DNA from: Pseudomonadales bacterium
Lineage (GTDB): Bacteria > Pseudomonadota > Gammaproteobacteria > Pseudomonadales > Azotimanducaceae
Assembly: GCA_030749725.1 (NCBI GenBank)
Contig: JASMJM010000067.1
Coordinates: 1-55,302, forward strand
Length of the DNA stretch: 55,302 nt
Reading direction: 5' to 3'
The stretch's first letter is position 1. Each line of letters opens with the position of its first letter. Below, in pieces: positions 8,202 through 17,298 of this stretch. The position numbers and the translations under genes are program-made. A model generated the notes under the pieces. The model was not told the origin of the DNA, did no database searches, and saw only the letters and a program-made list of their open reading frames with translations.

Positions 8202-9086
8202 TTATTCAATCAGTTTGTTGATGGGTATTTCTATGATACCCCGCGCTCCCGACTGGTACAGTTTGGGAATCAGTTCCCGCACCTGCTTGTCGTTTACCAC
8301 CGTCGTGATCTCGACCCACTCCTTATCCGCCAGGGTCGATACGGTGGGTGTCCCCAAAGCCGGCAAGAGGGTGATGACTGCGGCCAACTGGTCGTGGGGA
8401 ACGTTCATCGACAGGGTGACCCGAGTCGCTGCGGCGGTAGCGCTTTTCAGCATCATCAGCAGCCGTTCCATCTTATCGTTCTTCCAGTCATCCTGCAGGG
8501 AATCGTGGTTGGCGATAAACCGTGGCGTGCTCTCCAGCACCACGTGCATGATTCTGAGATTGTTGTCCTTCAGACTGGCACCCGTCTCCGATACATCCAC
8601 GATGGCATCCGCCAGAAGCGGCGGTTTAACCTCGGTGGCTCCCCAGGAGAACTCAACCGAGCTCTCGACGTCGTGCTCGGCGAGAAAGCGCTTGGTCATG
8701 CCTACCGCTTCCGTGGCGATATGTTTGCCTTGTAGATCCTTCACGTCTTTAAACTCGGAATCCTCTTTGCACGCCATTACCCAGCGCACCGTGCGGTAGC
8801 TCGGCCAAGGTGCTTTCAGATCCGCCAGCTCCTTTACGTCCGCACCGGACTCGAGGATCCAGTCCAGGCCCGCTATGCCGCAATCCAGTACGCCCTGGGC
8901 AACGTAACGCGCCATCTCCTGTGGGCGGATCAGAACGCAGTGGATCTCCTCATCATCGATTTCGGGGTAATAGGATCGTCCCGAGATACGCAGATCATAG
9001 CCGGCATACGCGAACAGCTTACTGGTGGTTTCCTGCAGGCTTCCCTTCGGGATTCCCAGTCGCAGCTGTTTACCCTTCTGCTTCAT
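8202..9086 (-). CDS. hisG: ATP phosphoribosyltransferase, long form
   Basis: First and committed enzyme of histidine synthesis: ATP + PRPP to phosphoribosyl-ATP, in the cytoplasm. At 294 residues it is the long HisG type, with a C-terminal ACT-like regulatory domain (from about residue 220) that binds histidine for feedback inhibition, so no HisZ partner is needed. N-terminal motifs include LGIPKGSLQETT and the substrate loop region IVDVSETGASLKDNNL. Its ATG overlaps the hisI stop by 4 nt, so the two are translationally coupled. The other his genes are not in the window. It sits between hisI and a lipoprotein gene, not in a his operon. Confidence 0.95.
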   Translation of the reverse strand: MKQKGKQLRLGIPKGSLQETTSKLFAYAGYDLRISGRSYYPEIDDEEIHCVLIRPQEMARYVAQGVLDCGIAGLDWILESGADVKELADLKAPWPSYRTVRWVMACKEDSEFKDVKDLQGKHIATEAVGMTKRFLAEHDVESSVEFSWGATEVKPPLLADAIVDVSETGASLKDNNLRIMHVVLESTPRFIANHDSLQDDWKNDKMERLLMMLKSATAAATRVTLSMNVPHDQLAAVITLLPALGTPTVSTLADKEWVEITTVVNDKQVRELIPKLYQSGARGIIEIPINKLIE

Positions 9087-9487
9087 TTCTTGTAGACCTC
9101 CTCAGGATCAAAGACCTGCACGCCGACATCAATAGCCTGCCCGTTTTCCAGCCGCCGGAAAAAACAGCTCCGTTTGCCGGTATGACAAGCTGCATCACCT
9201 ACCTGCTCGACCTTTATCAAAACAGCGTCACCATCGCAGTCGAGGTATATTTCCTTCACCCTCTGCACGTTGCCGCTCTCCTCGCCTTTATGCCACAGCT
9301 TCTGGCGAGAGCGACTCCAGTAGACGACTTCACCGCTCGAGAGGGTTTTGTTGAGGGAGTCGCGATTCATATTGGCCACCATCAGGATTTCGCCGGATTG
9401 GTAATCCTGGGCTATCGCAGTGACCAGATCAGCATCTTTGCTGAAGTCTACCAGGTTGAGCAAGTTTGCATAGTCGTTGGTGGGCAT
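9083..9487 (-). CDS. hisI: Phosphoribosyl-AMP cyclohydrolase
   Basis: Opens the adenine ring of phosphoribosyl-AMP, the third step of histidine synthesis. 134 residues, a stand-alone HisI without the HisE pyrophosphohydrolase domain. Metal sites are visible: the Asp cluster in DCDGDA (83-88) for magnesium, and Cys101 (CHTG) and Cys108 (SCFF) for zinc. ATG 9487 is preferred to upstream starts because TAGGAG lies about 9 nt before it on the minus strand and family similarity begins there. It follows the amidohydrolase stop by 13 nt and overlaps hisG by 4 nt. Confidence 0.94.
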   Translation of the reverse strand: MPTNDYANLLNLVDFSKDADLVTAIAQDYQSGEILMVANMNRDSLNKTLSSGEVVYWSRSRQKLWHKGEESGNVQRVKEIYLDCDGDAVLIKVEQVGDAACHTGKRSCFFRRLENGQAIDVGVQVFDPEEVYKK

Positions 9488-9500
9488 TGTGGCTCTACTC

Positions 9501-10625
9501 CTATATCTGAAATAACCGGGCAGCATTGTTTCCCAGCACAGCCTGTTGCCGTTCCGGCGTGAGATCGGCGACGGCTGCACGAATGCGCTGCGGGGCCTGC
9601 ATGTTTGAATCTATGTGTGGGAAGTCGGATCCCCACAGAATCCTGTCTTCACCTACCAGTTCCAACATGGCGCCGATGGTGCGTTCCTCCGGTTCTGCAC
9701 AGAAGTAGCAGTTACGTTTAATGTACTCGCTGGGCTTCAATTCGAGTTGGGTGGCCGTCAATTCGCGGAAATACTGATATTTCTGGTCAAGACGATCCAT
9801 AAGATGAGCGGCCCAACCACAACCCGCTTCCACTGCCAGAATCTTGAGGTCGGGATGGCGGTCGAACAGACCATCGATGACCATGGTCGCCAGGGCCGGT
9901 TCGAGCTGACCTACGGCACCAAGTCCAAAGGTGAAGAGTGGTCCGGCGCCGCTGGCGTGCCATGCACTGAAGGGAACGGCGGCACCTTGGAAACGCACGA
10001 CCACATGCAGACAGCCGGGAATTCCCGCATCGGCACACAGCTGCCATATCGGATCGTAGAAAGAATTGCCCGGCCGCATACCATTGATGACTTCCGGCGG
10101 GACGAACAGGCCGCCGAATCCCATCTTGATACAGGCTTTGAGTTCTTCAATGGCATGGTCCAGGCTGGCCCAATTGATGATCGCAATAGCAACGGCGCGA
10201 TCTGCTATCGCGTTGCGGTGATCCTGCAGCCATCGGTTGTAGGCGCGGCAATAGGCCGCGGCCAGATTCTGATCATCGGTAGGGAAGGGCAGTATGCCGA
10301 TGGTGGGGAACAGCACCCCTACATCCACGCCCCACTCATCGTACAGCTCAGCGCGGGCCGATGAGTCATAGCTGGCCGCGGGACAACCATCCTGGTAGGT
10401 CATATCCGCCCCGAAGATCTTGCTGCGATCGATATGAACGCCCCCCAGCCCGGCAAGTCTACCGGTCAACACAGGTTGGCCATCGATCAGTAACGATTCC
10501 ACGCCGTCTTGCGTCACGATACGAATGGCTCGATCACGGTACGGCTTCTCCAGATACTGAATCCACAGGTCTGCGGGTTCCATGACGTGGGAGTCTGCAT
10601 CTACTACGATGGTTGCTTTTCTCAT
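9501..10625 (-). CDS. Amidohydrolase 2 family protein (ACMSD-like)
   Basis: 374-residue TIM-barrel metal hydrolase or decarboxylase. The N-terminus is VDADSHVMEP, the variant metal motif of this subfamily. The barrel ends with WGSDFPHIDS, whose Asp is the expected catalytic or metal residue. The family includes aminocarboxymuconate semialdehyde decarboxylase, resorcylate decarboxylases and lactone hydrolases; the substrate here cannot be assigned. Its ATG overlaps the HlyD-like stop by 4 nt (ATGA) and hisI follows 13 nt later, so it is inside an apparent operon that joins secretion and histidine genes. Confidence 0.82.
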   Translation of the reverse strand: MRKATIVVDADSHVMEPADLWIQYLEKPYRDRAIRIVTQDGVESLLIDGQPVLTGRLAGLGGVHIDRSKIFGADMTYQDGCPAASYDSSARAELYDEWGVDVGVLFPTIGILPFPTDDQNLAAAYCRAYNRWLQDHRNAIADRAVAIAIINWASLDHAIEELKACIKMGFGGLFVPPEVINGMRPGNSFYDPIWQLCADAGIPGCLHVVVRFQGAAVPFSAWHASGAGPLFTFGLGAVGQLEPALATMVIDGLFDRHPDLKILAVEAGCGWAAHLMDRLDQKYQYFRELTATQLELKPSEYIKRNCYFCAEPEERTIGAMLELVGEDRILWGSDFPHIDSNMQAPQRIRAAVADLTPERQQAVLGNNAARLFQI

Positions 10626-11944
10626 CTTTCTGACAGTGCCGAGGCCTGCGCCCGTTTTAGAGGTTTAAGAATGTAATCCATCACCGTTTTCTTACCGGTT
10701 AATATGTCAACCGAGGCGATCATGCCGGGCATAATCGGCAGTGGATTCTCCTTGCTGCCGAGATAATTGCGGTTGGTGCGGACCTGTATTTGAAAGAAGT
10801 GTTCGCCCCGCTCGTCGGTGATCGTGTCTGCGCTGATCAGTTCCAGTACGGAATCCAGACCGCCGTAGATGGAGAAATCATAAGCCGTGAGTTTGACGGT
10901 CGCCTTTTGTCCTGGATGGATGAAAGCGATATCAGAAGGTCGGATCTTAGCTTCCACCAGCAGAGTATCGTTGGCGGGAACAATTTCAATAAGATCCATG
11001 CCCGGTTGTATGATGCCGCCGATGGTGTTGACCAGAATCTGTTTGACCGTGCCGTCCACGGGCGAACGCACATCCGTTCGCTGAACCCTGTCTTGCAGAG
11101 CCACATTGGATATGGAAAGTCGAGAGAACTGGGTCTTCGCTTCGTTTAGCTGCGCCTGGGCGTCACTGATGAATTGCTGTTTTCGTTCAGATATTTTTCC
11201 TTCCGCCTCGGTGATCGCCGATTCAATCTTGGGGATGGCGAGCCGCGCAACATCGAGTCTGCCAACGGATTCGTTGACGGCAACCTGCAGCCTGAGCAGC
11301 TCGACCTGTGAAACCGCGCCCGTCTCCACCAACGGTTCTGTAAGGGCTAACTCCTGCTCGGCCAGTTGGGCGTTCTTGTCATATTTCCCGATCTCAGATT
11401 CGAGTTCGCGCAACGTCTGTGTTTGTTGACTGAGTTGTTGAGTCAGAATATCGAGGGCCGCGTTCAGTTCTACCTGGCGCGACCGGTAAAGACTCAGTTC
11501 CCTGGCCAATAGCGCCTGTCCTTCCGCCGGGAAATCAGCCGGCGGGACGAAGGCTGTTCCCGTTACTTCAGATTCCAGTCGGGCAATCAGCGACTGCAGG
11601 GCATGGGAACTGAGCTTGCCCTCGTTATAGCTGGAGGCGAATCGGGTATCGTCCAAGCGCAGCAGGATATCGCCTTTGTCAATCCGATCACCCTGCCTGC
11701 AGAGCACTTCCGCCAATATGCCACCCTCGAGGTTCTGGATGATCTGAACCTGGCTTGAGGGAATCACGCGTCCGTCGGCCCGAGCCAGTTCATCCAAGGT
11801 TGCCCAATTCGCCCAGATGAGGGCAGACAGCAGGAACAGTACGCTGCTCCAGAGTATCAGATGCAGGCTGATGGGAAGGGCTTCGATTTCGGCCGCAGCC
11901 GTCTCCGGCATGAACTGCATATCTTCTCGATCGATGGCGTCCAA
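10622..11944 (-). CDS. HlyD-family type I secretion periplasmic adaptor (LapC-like)
   Basis: Membrane-fusion protein linking an inner-membrane ABC exporter to an outer-membrane TolC channel. 440 residues: a cytoplasmic N-terminus of about 25 residues, one transmembrane helix (near 27-46), a lipoyl half-motif QIIQNLEGGILAEVL, a long alpha-hairpin coiled coil (about 120-290), then the second half-motif RSPVDGTVKQILVNTIGG and a beta-barrel region. This is the standard T1SS adaptor layout. It starts 4 nt after the ABC ATPase gene, so the pair is one unit. No TolC-like gene and no large RTX or adhesin substrate gene is in the window. Confidence 0.92.
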   Translation of the reverse strand: MDAIDREDMQFMPETAAAEIEALPISLHLILWSSVLFLLSALIWANWATLDELARADGRVIPSSQVQIIQNLEGGILAEVLCRQGDRIDKGDILLRLDDTRFASSYNEGKLSSHALQSLIARLESEVTGTAFVPPADFPAEGQALLARELSLYRSRQVELNAALDILTQQLSQQTQTLRELESEIGKYDKNAQLAEQELALTEPLVETGAVSQVELLRLQVAVNESVGRLDVARLAIPKIESAITEAEGKISERKQQFISDAQAQLNEAKTQFSRLSISNVALQDRVQRTDVRSPVDGTVKQILVNTIGGIIQPGMDLIEIVPANDTLLVEAKIRPSDIAFIHPGQKATVKLTAYDFSIYGGLDSVLELISADTITDERGEHFFQIQVRTNRNYLGSKENPLPIMPGMIASVDILTGKKTVMDYILKPLKRAQASALSER

Positions 11945-11948
11945 TCAG

Positions 11949-14072
11949 CTACCCTCCCGATAGTGCCTTCAATACGTCGCTCTTGGGACCGTCAGCCACT
12001 ACCTTTCCCTCATTCAGAACGATGAGTCGATCGACCAGGGTCAGCATGGAGGATTTGTGGGTGACCAGTATTAGGGTCTTTTCGCTTAGTATCTGCTTCA
12101 GCCGGTCTTTGAAATTGAGTTCAGTGGTGTTGTCCATGGAGTTGGTCGGTTCATCCAACACCAGGATGGCTGGATCATTCAACAGGGCACGTGCGATAGC
12201 GATTGCCTGTCGCTGTCCGCCGGACAGGTTGATGCCGCGCTCGCCTACCTGCAGGTCGAAGCCCTGAGGATGCTGATTGATGAATTCATCCAGGCCGCAT
12301 AACTTCGTTGCCCATAGGACGCTCGCGTCGTTCGCCTCGGGGGTACCGATGGTGATGTTATCCCTGACGTTGCCGCTGAATAACATAATGTCCTGGGGAA
12401 CGTAGCCGATATTGCCGCGCAGATCGGTTGGGTCGATCTGCTGAATGTCGGTTCCTTCAATAAGGATGGCGCCTTCATCAGGTTGGTAGAAATTCAGAAT
12501 CAAGCGCTGAAGTGTGCTTTTTCCCGATCCCATGCGCCCTACGATGGCGATCTTCTCACCTCTATCTACCGTAAAGCTGACCTTGCTAACAGCCGGAATC
12601 TGTTGCTCGCGGTAGGCAAAGGTCACCGACTTGAACTCAATGTTGCCGTCCAGCTTAGGTCGGTTCAGAAACTTGTGTCCTTCCGGCCTTTCCTGCGGCA
12701 GAGACATGATGCTGTCGATGGAACGGTAGGCTGCAATGGAGTGGTGATACCGAGTGAGTATCGTCGCCACCTGGGCCATGGGGGCCAGGCAGCGACCGGT
12801 GAGGATGGTACAGGCGATTAAACCGCCCACCGACATTTCGCCGGCCATAATCTGGTAAACGCCGGTGATGACAACCAGTACGCTGGCAAGTTGCTGTACG
12901 ATCTGGGCTATATTGACAGCGCTCAAACTCAGGAAACGTGACTTTAGCCCCAGTTTGGCGATGCGGGCATTGAATGCCTCCCATTTGCGCTGCATGACAC
13001 CCTCGGCTCGAATTCCTTTTATCGTGTCGAGGCCCGTCAAGGCTTCCACCAGCATGGAGTGCTTCTGTGCAGACTCAGTGAAACTGTCATTGATCAATCG
13101 CTGCAACGGGCGCTGCAATACAAGACCCACTCCTACGATCAATGGGATGGCAGTCAGAGGCACCCAGGCAACTACGCCGCCGACGCTGTAAATCAGCAGG
13201 ACAAACAATATAACAAAGGGGAGGTCTATAATCGCAACCAGAGTGGTAGATGTAAAGAACTCACGGAATCCGTCAAATTCCTGTAGATTGTTCGCGAATG
13301 AACCGACAGAGTTGGGCCGCGCCTTCATTTGAATGTCAAGAACCTTGGAGAAGGTCCTGCTGGAGAGGAGTATGTCGGCTCTCTTTCCGGCAACGTCGAT
13401 GAAATACCCTCGCAGAGCTTTCATTAGCAGATCGAAAACCAGCACGATCATTACGCCGGTAGAAAGCACCCACAGTGTCTCAACGGCCTGGTTGGGAACG
13501 ACTCTGTCGTAAACGTTCATAATAAAAAGAGGGGACACCAGTGCAAACAGGTTGACAAGCAATGAGGCAACCAGCACTTCCCCGTAGATGCCTTTGGATT
13601 TCTGGACGACGGCCCAGAACCAGTGCTTGCCATCCCCGATAGCCAGGATGCTTTCAGCGAACTTGTACGCAGGCTTGAAATATAAAGCCCTGCCGGTATA
13701 GAGCCGTGCAAGTTCAGCCTGCTCTATTTCCACGTGACTGGCGCCCGTATCGGGGAAGATGACTTCGGCGTGGCCGTCCTGACCTGCCCTTGTCAGTATG
13801 CAGGCCTGCTGGTTCTCCAATAGCAATACTGCTGGAAGAACCATTTTGGAAATCGCATGCAGATCCCGTTTCACTAGTTTGGAGCTGAATCCGGCTCTTT
13901 CCGCTGCACGTATGAACAACTCAGGGGTCAGCTTGCCGTCAATGAGGGGCAGACCGGAGGTGAGGGATTGTGCTGAAAACGGCTTGTGGTGGATGTGCGT
14001 CAGGATCACCAGCGAATCCAACAGCGTATCCTGCTTTAATTCCCCGATATCTATGGTGGCCAAATTTTCCAT
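11949..14072 (-). CDS. Type I secretion ABC transporter with C39-like domain (LapB/LssB type)
   Basis: 707-residue half-transporter: an N-terminal peptidase-C39-like domain (1 to about 130), a six-helix membrane domain (about 155-440) and an ATPase domain with Walker A GRMGSGKST (near 510), signature LSGGQRQAIAIARAL (near 615) and Walker B ILVLDEPTNSMD. The first domain lacks the catalytic Cys expected near its start (DSLVILTHIHHKP), so it is a non-cleaving substrate-docking domain, as in exporters of RTX proteins and large adhesins. It leads the minus-strand run; the divergent MDR gene starts 161 bp away. The substrate is not visible in the window. Confidence 0.93.
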   Translation of the reverse strand: MENLATIDIGELKQDTLLDSLVILTHIHHKPFSAQSLTSGLPLIDGKLTPELFIRAAERAGFSSKLVKRDLHAISKMVLPAVLLLENQQACILTRAGQDGHAEVIFPDTGASHVEIEQAELARLYTGRALYFKPAYKFAESILAIGDGKHWFWAVVQKSKGIYGEVLVASLLVNLFALVSPLFIMNVYDRVVPNQAVETLWVLSTGVMIVLVFDLLMKALRGYFIDVAGKRADILLSSRTFSKVLDIQMKARPNSVGSFANNLQEFDGFREFFTSTTLVAIIDLPFVILFVLLIYSVGGVVAWVPLTAIPLIVGVGLVLQRPLQRLINDSFTESAQKHSMLVEALTGLDTIKGIRAEGVMQRKWEAFNARIAKLGLKSRFLSLSAVNIAQIVQQLASVLVVITGVYQIMAGEMSVGGLIACTILTGRCLAPMAQVATILTRYHHSIAAYRSIDSIMSLPQERPEGHKFLNRPKLDGNIEFKSVTFAYREQQIPAVSKVSFTVDRGEKIAIVGRMGSGKSTLQRLILNFYQPDEGAILIEGTDIQQIDPTDLRGNIGYVPQDIMLFSGNVRDNITIGTPEANDASVLWATKLCGLDEFINQHPQGFDLQVGERGINLSGGQRQAIAIARALLNDPAILVLDEPTNSMDNTTELNFKDRLKQILSEKTLILVTHKSSMLTLVDRLIVLNEGKVVADGPKSDVLKALSGG

Positions 14073-14233
14073 GGATCCTGCTGACTTAATTCAGTACTGA
14101 TCAAGTTAATGTCTAATTGCGTCTGATGCACAACGCGAAAATTATACCACTTTGCCCAGTTGCACAGCCGACCTACGGAATTTGTGATAGATTTACACGA
14201 TCCAGCACAGTACGAACAGGAGAGGAGAACACC

Positions 14234-15238
14234 ATGAGCAGTTTGACAAGCCGTGAAGTGCATTTGATATCACGACCAGAGGGAATACCGGTGCCGGACA
14301 ATTTCACCATGGTGGAAGTGGAGGTCCCGCCACCTGAAAAGGGTGAGGTGCTTGTCAAGAACATCTACATGTCGGTGGACCCTGCCATGCGACCACCGAT
14401 GACCAATGGCCAGACCAAATTGAACAGCGTGATGGGGGCCGGTGCCATCGGTATGGTATTGGAATCCAATAATGACCGCTTTGAAGAGGGAACTCATGTT
14501 CAACACAGAAGCGGCTTCAGAGAGTACTTCGTGTCTGACGGATCGGATCTGCAAGTAGTAAAGACCCAAGGTGAAGCGGTATCTACCCATCTGCATATCC
14601 TCGGCGGAACGGGATTGACAGCCTACGGCGGGCTACTGGTCACGGGGCAGTTGAAGGACGCAGAGACTGTTTTCGTTTCCGCCGCAGCCGGTGCCGTCGG
14701 TAGTATTGTCGGGCAGATAGCCAAGATCAAGAACTGCCGGGTTGTCGGAAGTTGCGGCTCCGACGAAAAAGTTGCTTATCTCCTGGATGAACTGGGGTTT
14801 GATTATGCGTTTAACTACAAGACTACCAGTATCCGCCGCGAACTGCACATCGGTTGCCCCGATGGCATCGACGTGTACTTCGAAAATGTAGGTGGCGATC
14901 ATCTGGACGCTGCGGTCGGGCAGATGCGCCCGTTGGGACGTATTCCTGTATGCGGAATGATTTCGGCCTACCACAGCAAGGGTGCTCGCTCCGAAGGAGT
15001 CACCAGTCTGGCGAATATGGTTTACAACCGGGTGACCATGCGGGGATTTGTAGCCACCGAATTCTACGACATCAGGGATCAGTTCCTCGCAGACATGCGC
15101 AAGTGGATGTCAGAGGGGAAACTGAAATACACGGAGACGATTCTCGAAGGGATCGAGCGAGCGCCGGATGCACTGATCGGCCTGTTCACAGGGCTCAACA
15201 CCGGCAAGATGCTGGTTAGATTAGCAGATGATGTCTGA
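14234..15238 (+). CDS. NADPH-dependent MDR oxidoreductase (prostaglandin reductase / CurA-like)
   Basis: Medium-chain dehydrogenase/reductase without zinc ligands, 334 residues, of the leukotriene B4 12-hydroxydehydrogenase/alkenal-one reductase group, which reduces alpha,beta-unsaturated ketones and aldehydes with NADPH. Motifs: NIYMSVDPAMRPPM at the substrate domain and AAAGAVGSIVGQIAK at the nucleotide fold. ATG 14234 is chosen over upstream in-frame codons because AGGAGAGGAG lies directly before it and family similarity begins there. It is transcribed divergently from the type I secretion genes and converges on an acyl-CoA dehydrogenase gene. Confidence 0.9.
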   Translation: MSSLTSREVHLISRPEGIPVPDNFTMVEVEVPPPEKGEVLVKNIYMSVDPAMRPPMTNGQTKLNSVMGAGAIGMVLESNNDRFEEGTHVQHRSGFREYFVSDGSDLQVVKTQGEAVSTHLHILGGTGLTAYGGLLVTGQLKDAETVFVSAAAGAVGSIVGQIAKIKNCRVVGSCGSDEKVAYLLDELGFDYAFNYKTTSIRRELHIGCPDGIDVYFENVGGDHLDAAVGQMRPLGRIPVCGMISAYHSKGARSEGVTSLANMVYNRVTMRGFVATEFYDIRDQFLADMRKWMSEGKLKYTETILEGIERAPDALIGLFTGLNTGKMLVRLADDV

Positions 15239-15323
15239 GCATATGACGCCCAGTCGAGGTCCAGGCACAAAACAGGCCAGCGAATAAGGCGATTGTGGGA
15301 CTGTGCGCTAGGGACGGCGCGAA

Positions 15324-16463
15324 TCAGAAACCACTCAGGCTCGCATACCGGTCCCGGTGATAGGCCGCATCACCAAACGCCTGTTGGACGACCCGTGCCC
15401 GCTTCAGGAAGAAGCCGATATCAAATTCATCGGTCATGCCGATGCCGCCGTGCATTTGAATGCCTTCGTTACTGATCAGGAAGAAGGCATCACACAGCTT
15501 GGTCTTTGCCAGGCTGGCAAGCTGAGGAATATTGTCCGCCCCTTCGTCCAGTTTGCTGAGTGCCTCTCTTACAACAGATTTGGCTAGTTCGATTTCACAG
15601 AACATCTCAGCCGCACGATGTTTGAGAGCCTGGAAGGAACCGATGACCACACCGAATTGCTCCCGTTCCTTGAGGTATTGAACCGTTCGCTCGAAGACTT
15701 CCTGCACGCTGCCCAACATTTCCGCAGCGATGCCTATTCGTCCGATGTCCAACACCTTGTCTAAGGTTTCAGAGCCCTTGTCCACTTCCCCAATCACGGC
15801 GGATGCGTCCACCTCGACGTTCTCGAATTTGATATTCGCGGCATTGCGACTGTCCACCATCCAGGTACGGGTGATGGTGATGCCGGCCGTCTTGCTGTCG
15901 ACCAGGAACAGCGTGATGCCGGCCGAATCGCCTGGATTCCCGGAAGTTCTGGCAACAACGATCAGACGGTCAGCGACGTGACCGTCAAATACAAACCGTT
16001 TCTCACCGGAAATCACATAGCCTGCCGAGGCCTTCTCCGCCTGACAACTGATTTGTGTGGGGGCGTGGTGGGGTTGTTCCTCCAGCGCCAGCGCCATGAT
16101 CGTCTCGCCGGCGATTATTTCCGGTAGGATCTCCTTCTTCTGGGCATCGTTGCCACCAATCTGGATAGCCGATCCGCACAGCAGTACCGTCGAGATCAAT
16201 GGCGATGCAGTCAGGGTTCGCCCTGCCTCCTCCAGCACCACGCCCAGCCCGCCGTAGCCGAATTCCAGGCCGCCATACTCCTCCTCGAAGGTGATGCCCG
16301 CCCATCCCAACTCCACCATCTGCTGCCACAGATCTCTGGAGAATCCGGTTTCATCCTTGTCATCCCGCAGTTTTCGGAGCGCAGCGATCGGCGCATTCTC
16401 CTGACAGAAATCCTTCGCAGTATCCCGCAATAGAGTTTGTTCTTCAGTTAGTACCATTGACAT
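15324..16463 (-). CDS. Acyl-CoA dehydrogenase
   Basis: FAD-dependent acyl-CoA dehydrogenase of 379 residues, introducing the trans-2 double bond in an acyl-CoA. The N-terminal helical domain (LTEEQTLLRDTAKDF), a middle beta domain and the C-terminal helical domain with IQMHGGIGMTDEF are all present, so the fold is complete. The chain-length or substrate class cannot be told. A decayed second acyl-CoA dehydrogenase lies 320 bp upstream on the same strand, suggesting a former tandem pair as often seen in steroid- or lipid-degrading gammaproteobacteria. Two MITE-like elements separate them. Confidence 0.9.
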   Translation of the reverse strand: MSMVLTEEQTLLRDTAKDFCQENAPIAALRKLRDDKDETGFSRDLWQQMVELGWAGITFEEEYGGLEFGYGGLGVVLEEAGRTLTASPLISTVLLCGSAIQIGGNDAQKKEILPEIIAGETIMALALEEQPHHAPTQISCQAEKASAGYVISGEKRFVFDGHVADRLIVVARTSGNPGDSAGITLFLVDSKTAGITITRTWMVDSRNAANIKFENVEVDASAVIGEVDKGSETLDKVLDIGRIGIAAEMLGSVQEVFERTVQYLKEREQFGVVIGSFQALKHRAAEMFCEIELAKSVVREALSKLDEGADNIPQLASLAKTKLCDAFFLISNEGIQMHGGIGMTDEFDIGFFLKRARVVQQAFGDAAYHRDRYASLSGF

Positions 16464-16483
16464 AGTCGTTTTCTCTCTTGGTT

Positions 16484-16606
16484 AGTGCCCATCCATATTT
16501 AAAGTCCGTGCCTCGGGTGCCCATCTCATACTATTGATTTTACAACAAACATTTTTGCCCTGTCGCATTGATTTCGCCAAAAGCACCTATTTCTGGATGG
16601 ACACTA
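16484..16606. mobile_element. MITE-like element A, 13-bp terminal inverted repeats
   Basis: Ends TAGTGCCCATCCA (16484-16496) and the reverse complement of TAGTGTCCATCCA (16594-16606) match at 12 of 13 positions. The element is about 123 bp, has no ORF, and has TA at both ends, as expected for IS630/Tc1-type targeting. It abuts element B and shares its TA. Confidence 0.6.
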
Positions 16607-16757
16607 GTTAGTTCCCGTCCGGAAACTGAAGTTTCCGTTCCCCTGGGATAGGTCGTGGGTGTTCTTGTCCTACTATAGTAGTCTCAAGTCGGCATCAGTC
16701 GGTTCGATTATGTGACCTCGACCGCGAAAACAGCTGTTTCCGGACAAGAACTAGCTA
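16605..16757. mobile_element. MITE-like element B, 22-bp terminal inverted repeats
   Basis: Left end 16605-16626 and the reverse complement of 16736-16757 match at 19 of 22 positions, with a shared core GTCCGGAAAC. It is non-coding, about 153 bp. An internal palindrome GGAAACTGAAGTTTCC lies at 16621-16636, and GTTCTTGTCC recurs at 16661-16670. TA is found at both outer ends. Together with element A it fills most of the 318-bp gap between the two acyl-CoA dehydrogenase genes. Confidence 0.6.
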
Positions 16758-16781
16758 AGGATTCAGAATATCGAGATTCCA

Positions 16782-17266
16782 TCAATCAGGCAAGCCCAGG
16801 ACTCGTTTCGCAATGATGTTCAACTGAATTTCAGAGGTACCCCCTCGATGGAATTGCCCTTGGAACGAAGCCACTCTCTGGCTGTTGATAACTCCCTTGG
16901 GTCAAATCCCTCACCCTCCCAGCCAAGGCCTTGAGAACCCATCGCTGCCAACATTACCTCGAACCTTTTTTTGTTGTGTTCGGTTCCGTAATACTTGAAC
17001 ATGGAAGAGGTGGCACGGGGTCCACTACCGGATTTGGCTTCCTCGCCTGCACGCCTGACGGTTAGACCGAATATCTCTCCATCCATCTTGTGCATCGCAA
17101 TCTGCTCCCTGACGAGCGGGGCGGCTATCCTGCCGTCCCGTTCGCCAAGGTACCTCTTGGCGATGTCTTCGATGGATGACTGGGTTGTTCCCCCCGCAGC
17201 CACAGCTCCCAGACCCATACCGGAAATCATGGTGCGCTCAATCGTCGGTAATGGTAATGTCCCGTC
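16782..17266 (-). pseudogene. Acyl-CoA dehydrogenase remnant: N-terminus lost, C-terminal frameshift
   Basis: The open frame reads as the C-terminal half of an acyl-CoA dehydrogenase (GGTTQSSIEDIAKRYLG, SMFKYYGTEHNKKRFEV, EWLRSKGNSIEG). After SIEG the frame changes to VPLKFS and stops at 16820. Adding one G to the G run (C run at 16841-16845 on the plus strand) restores the classic family ending GTSEIQLNIIAKRVLGLPD, with a stop at 16782-16784. About 200 or more N-terminal residues are missing: the frame closes with TAG at 17267-17269. So a 5' deletion plus a one-base indel; the indel alone could be a sequencing error, the deletion could not. The FkbM gene begins just upstream on the other strand. 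Confidence 0.85.
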
Positions 17267-17298
17267 CTAAACAACTGAGACTCGACTAAGGCACGAAC

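Noticed and set aside
16514-16533. Similarity of TCGGGTGCCC-TCTCA to 53633-53650
   Set aside because: Only about 15 matching bases with no shared ends or flanks, so not enough to call a repeat family.
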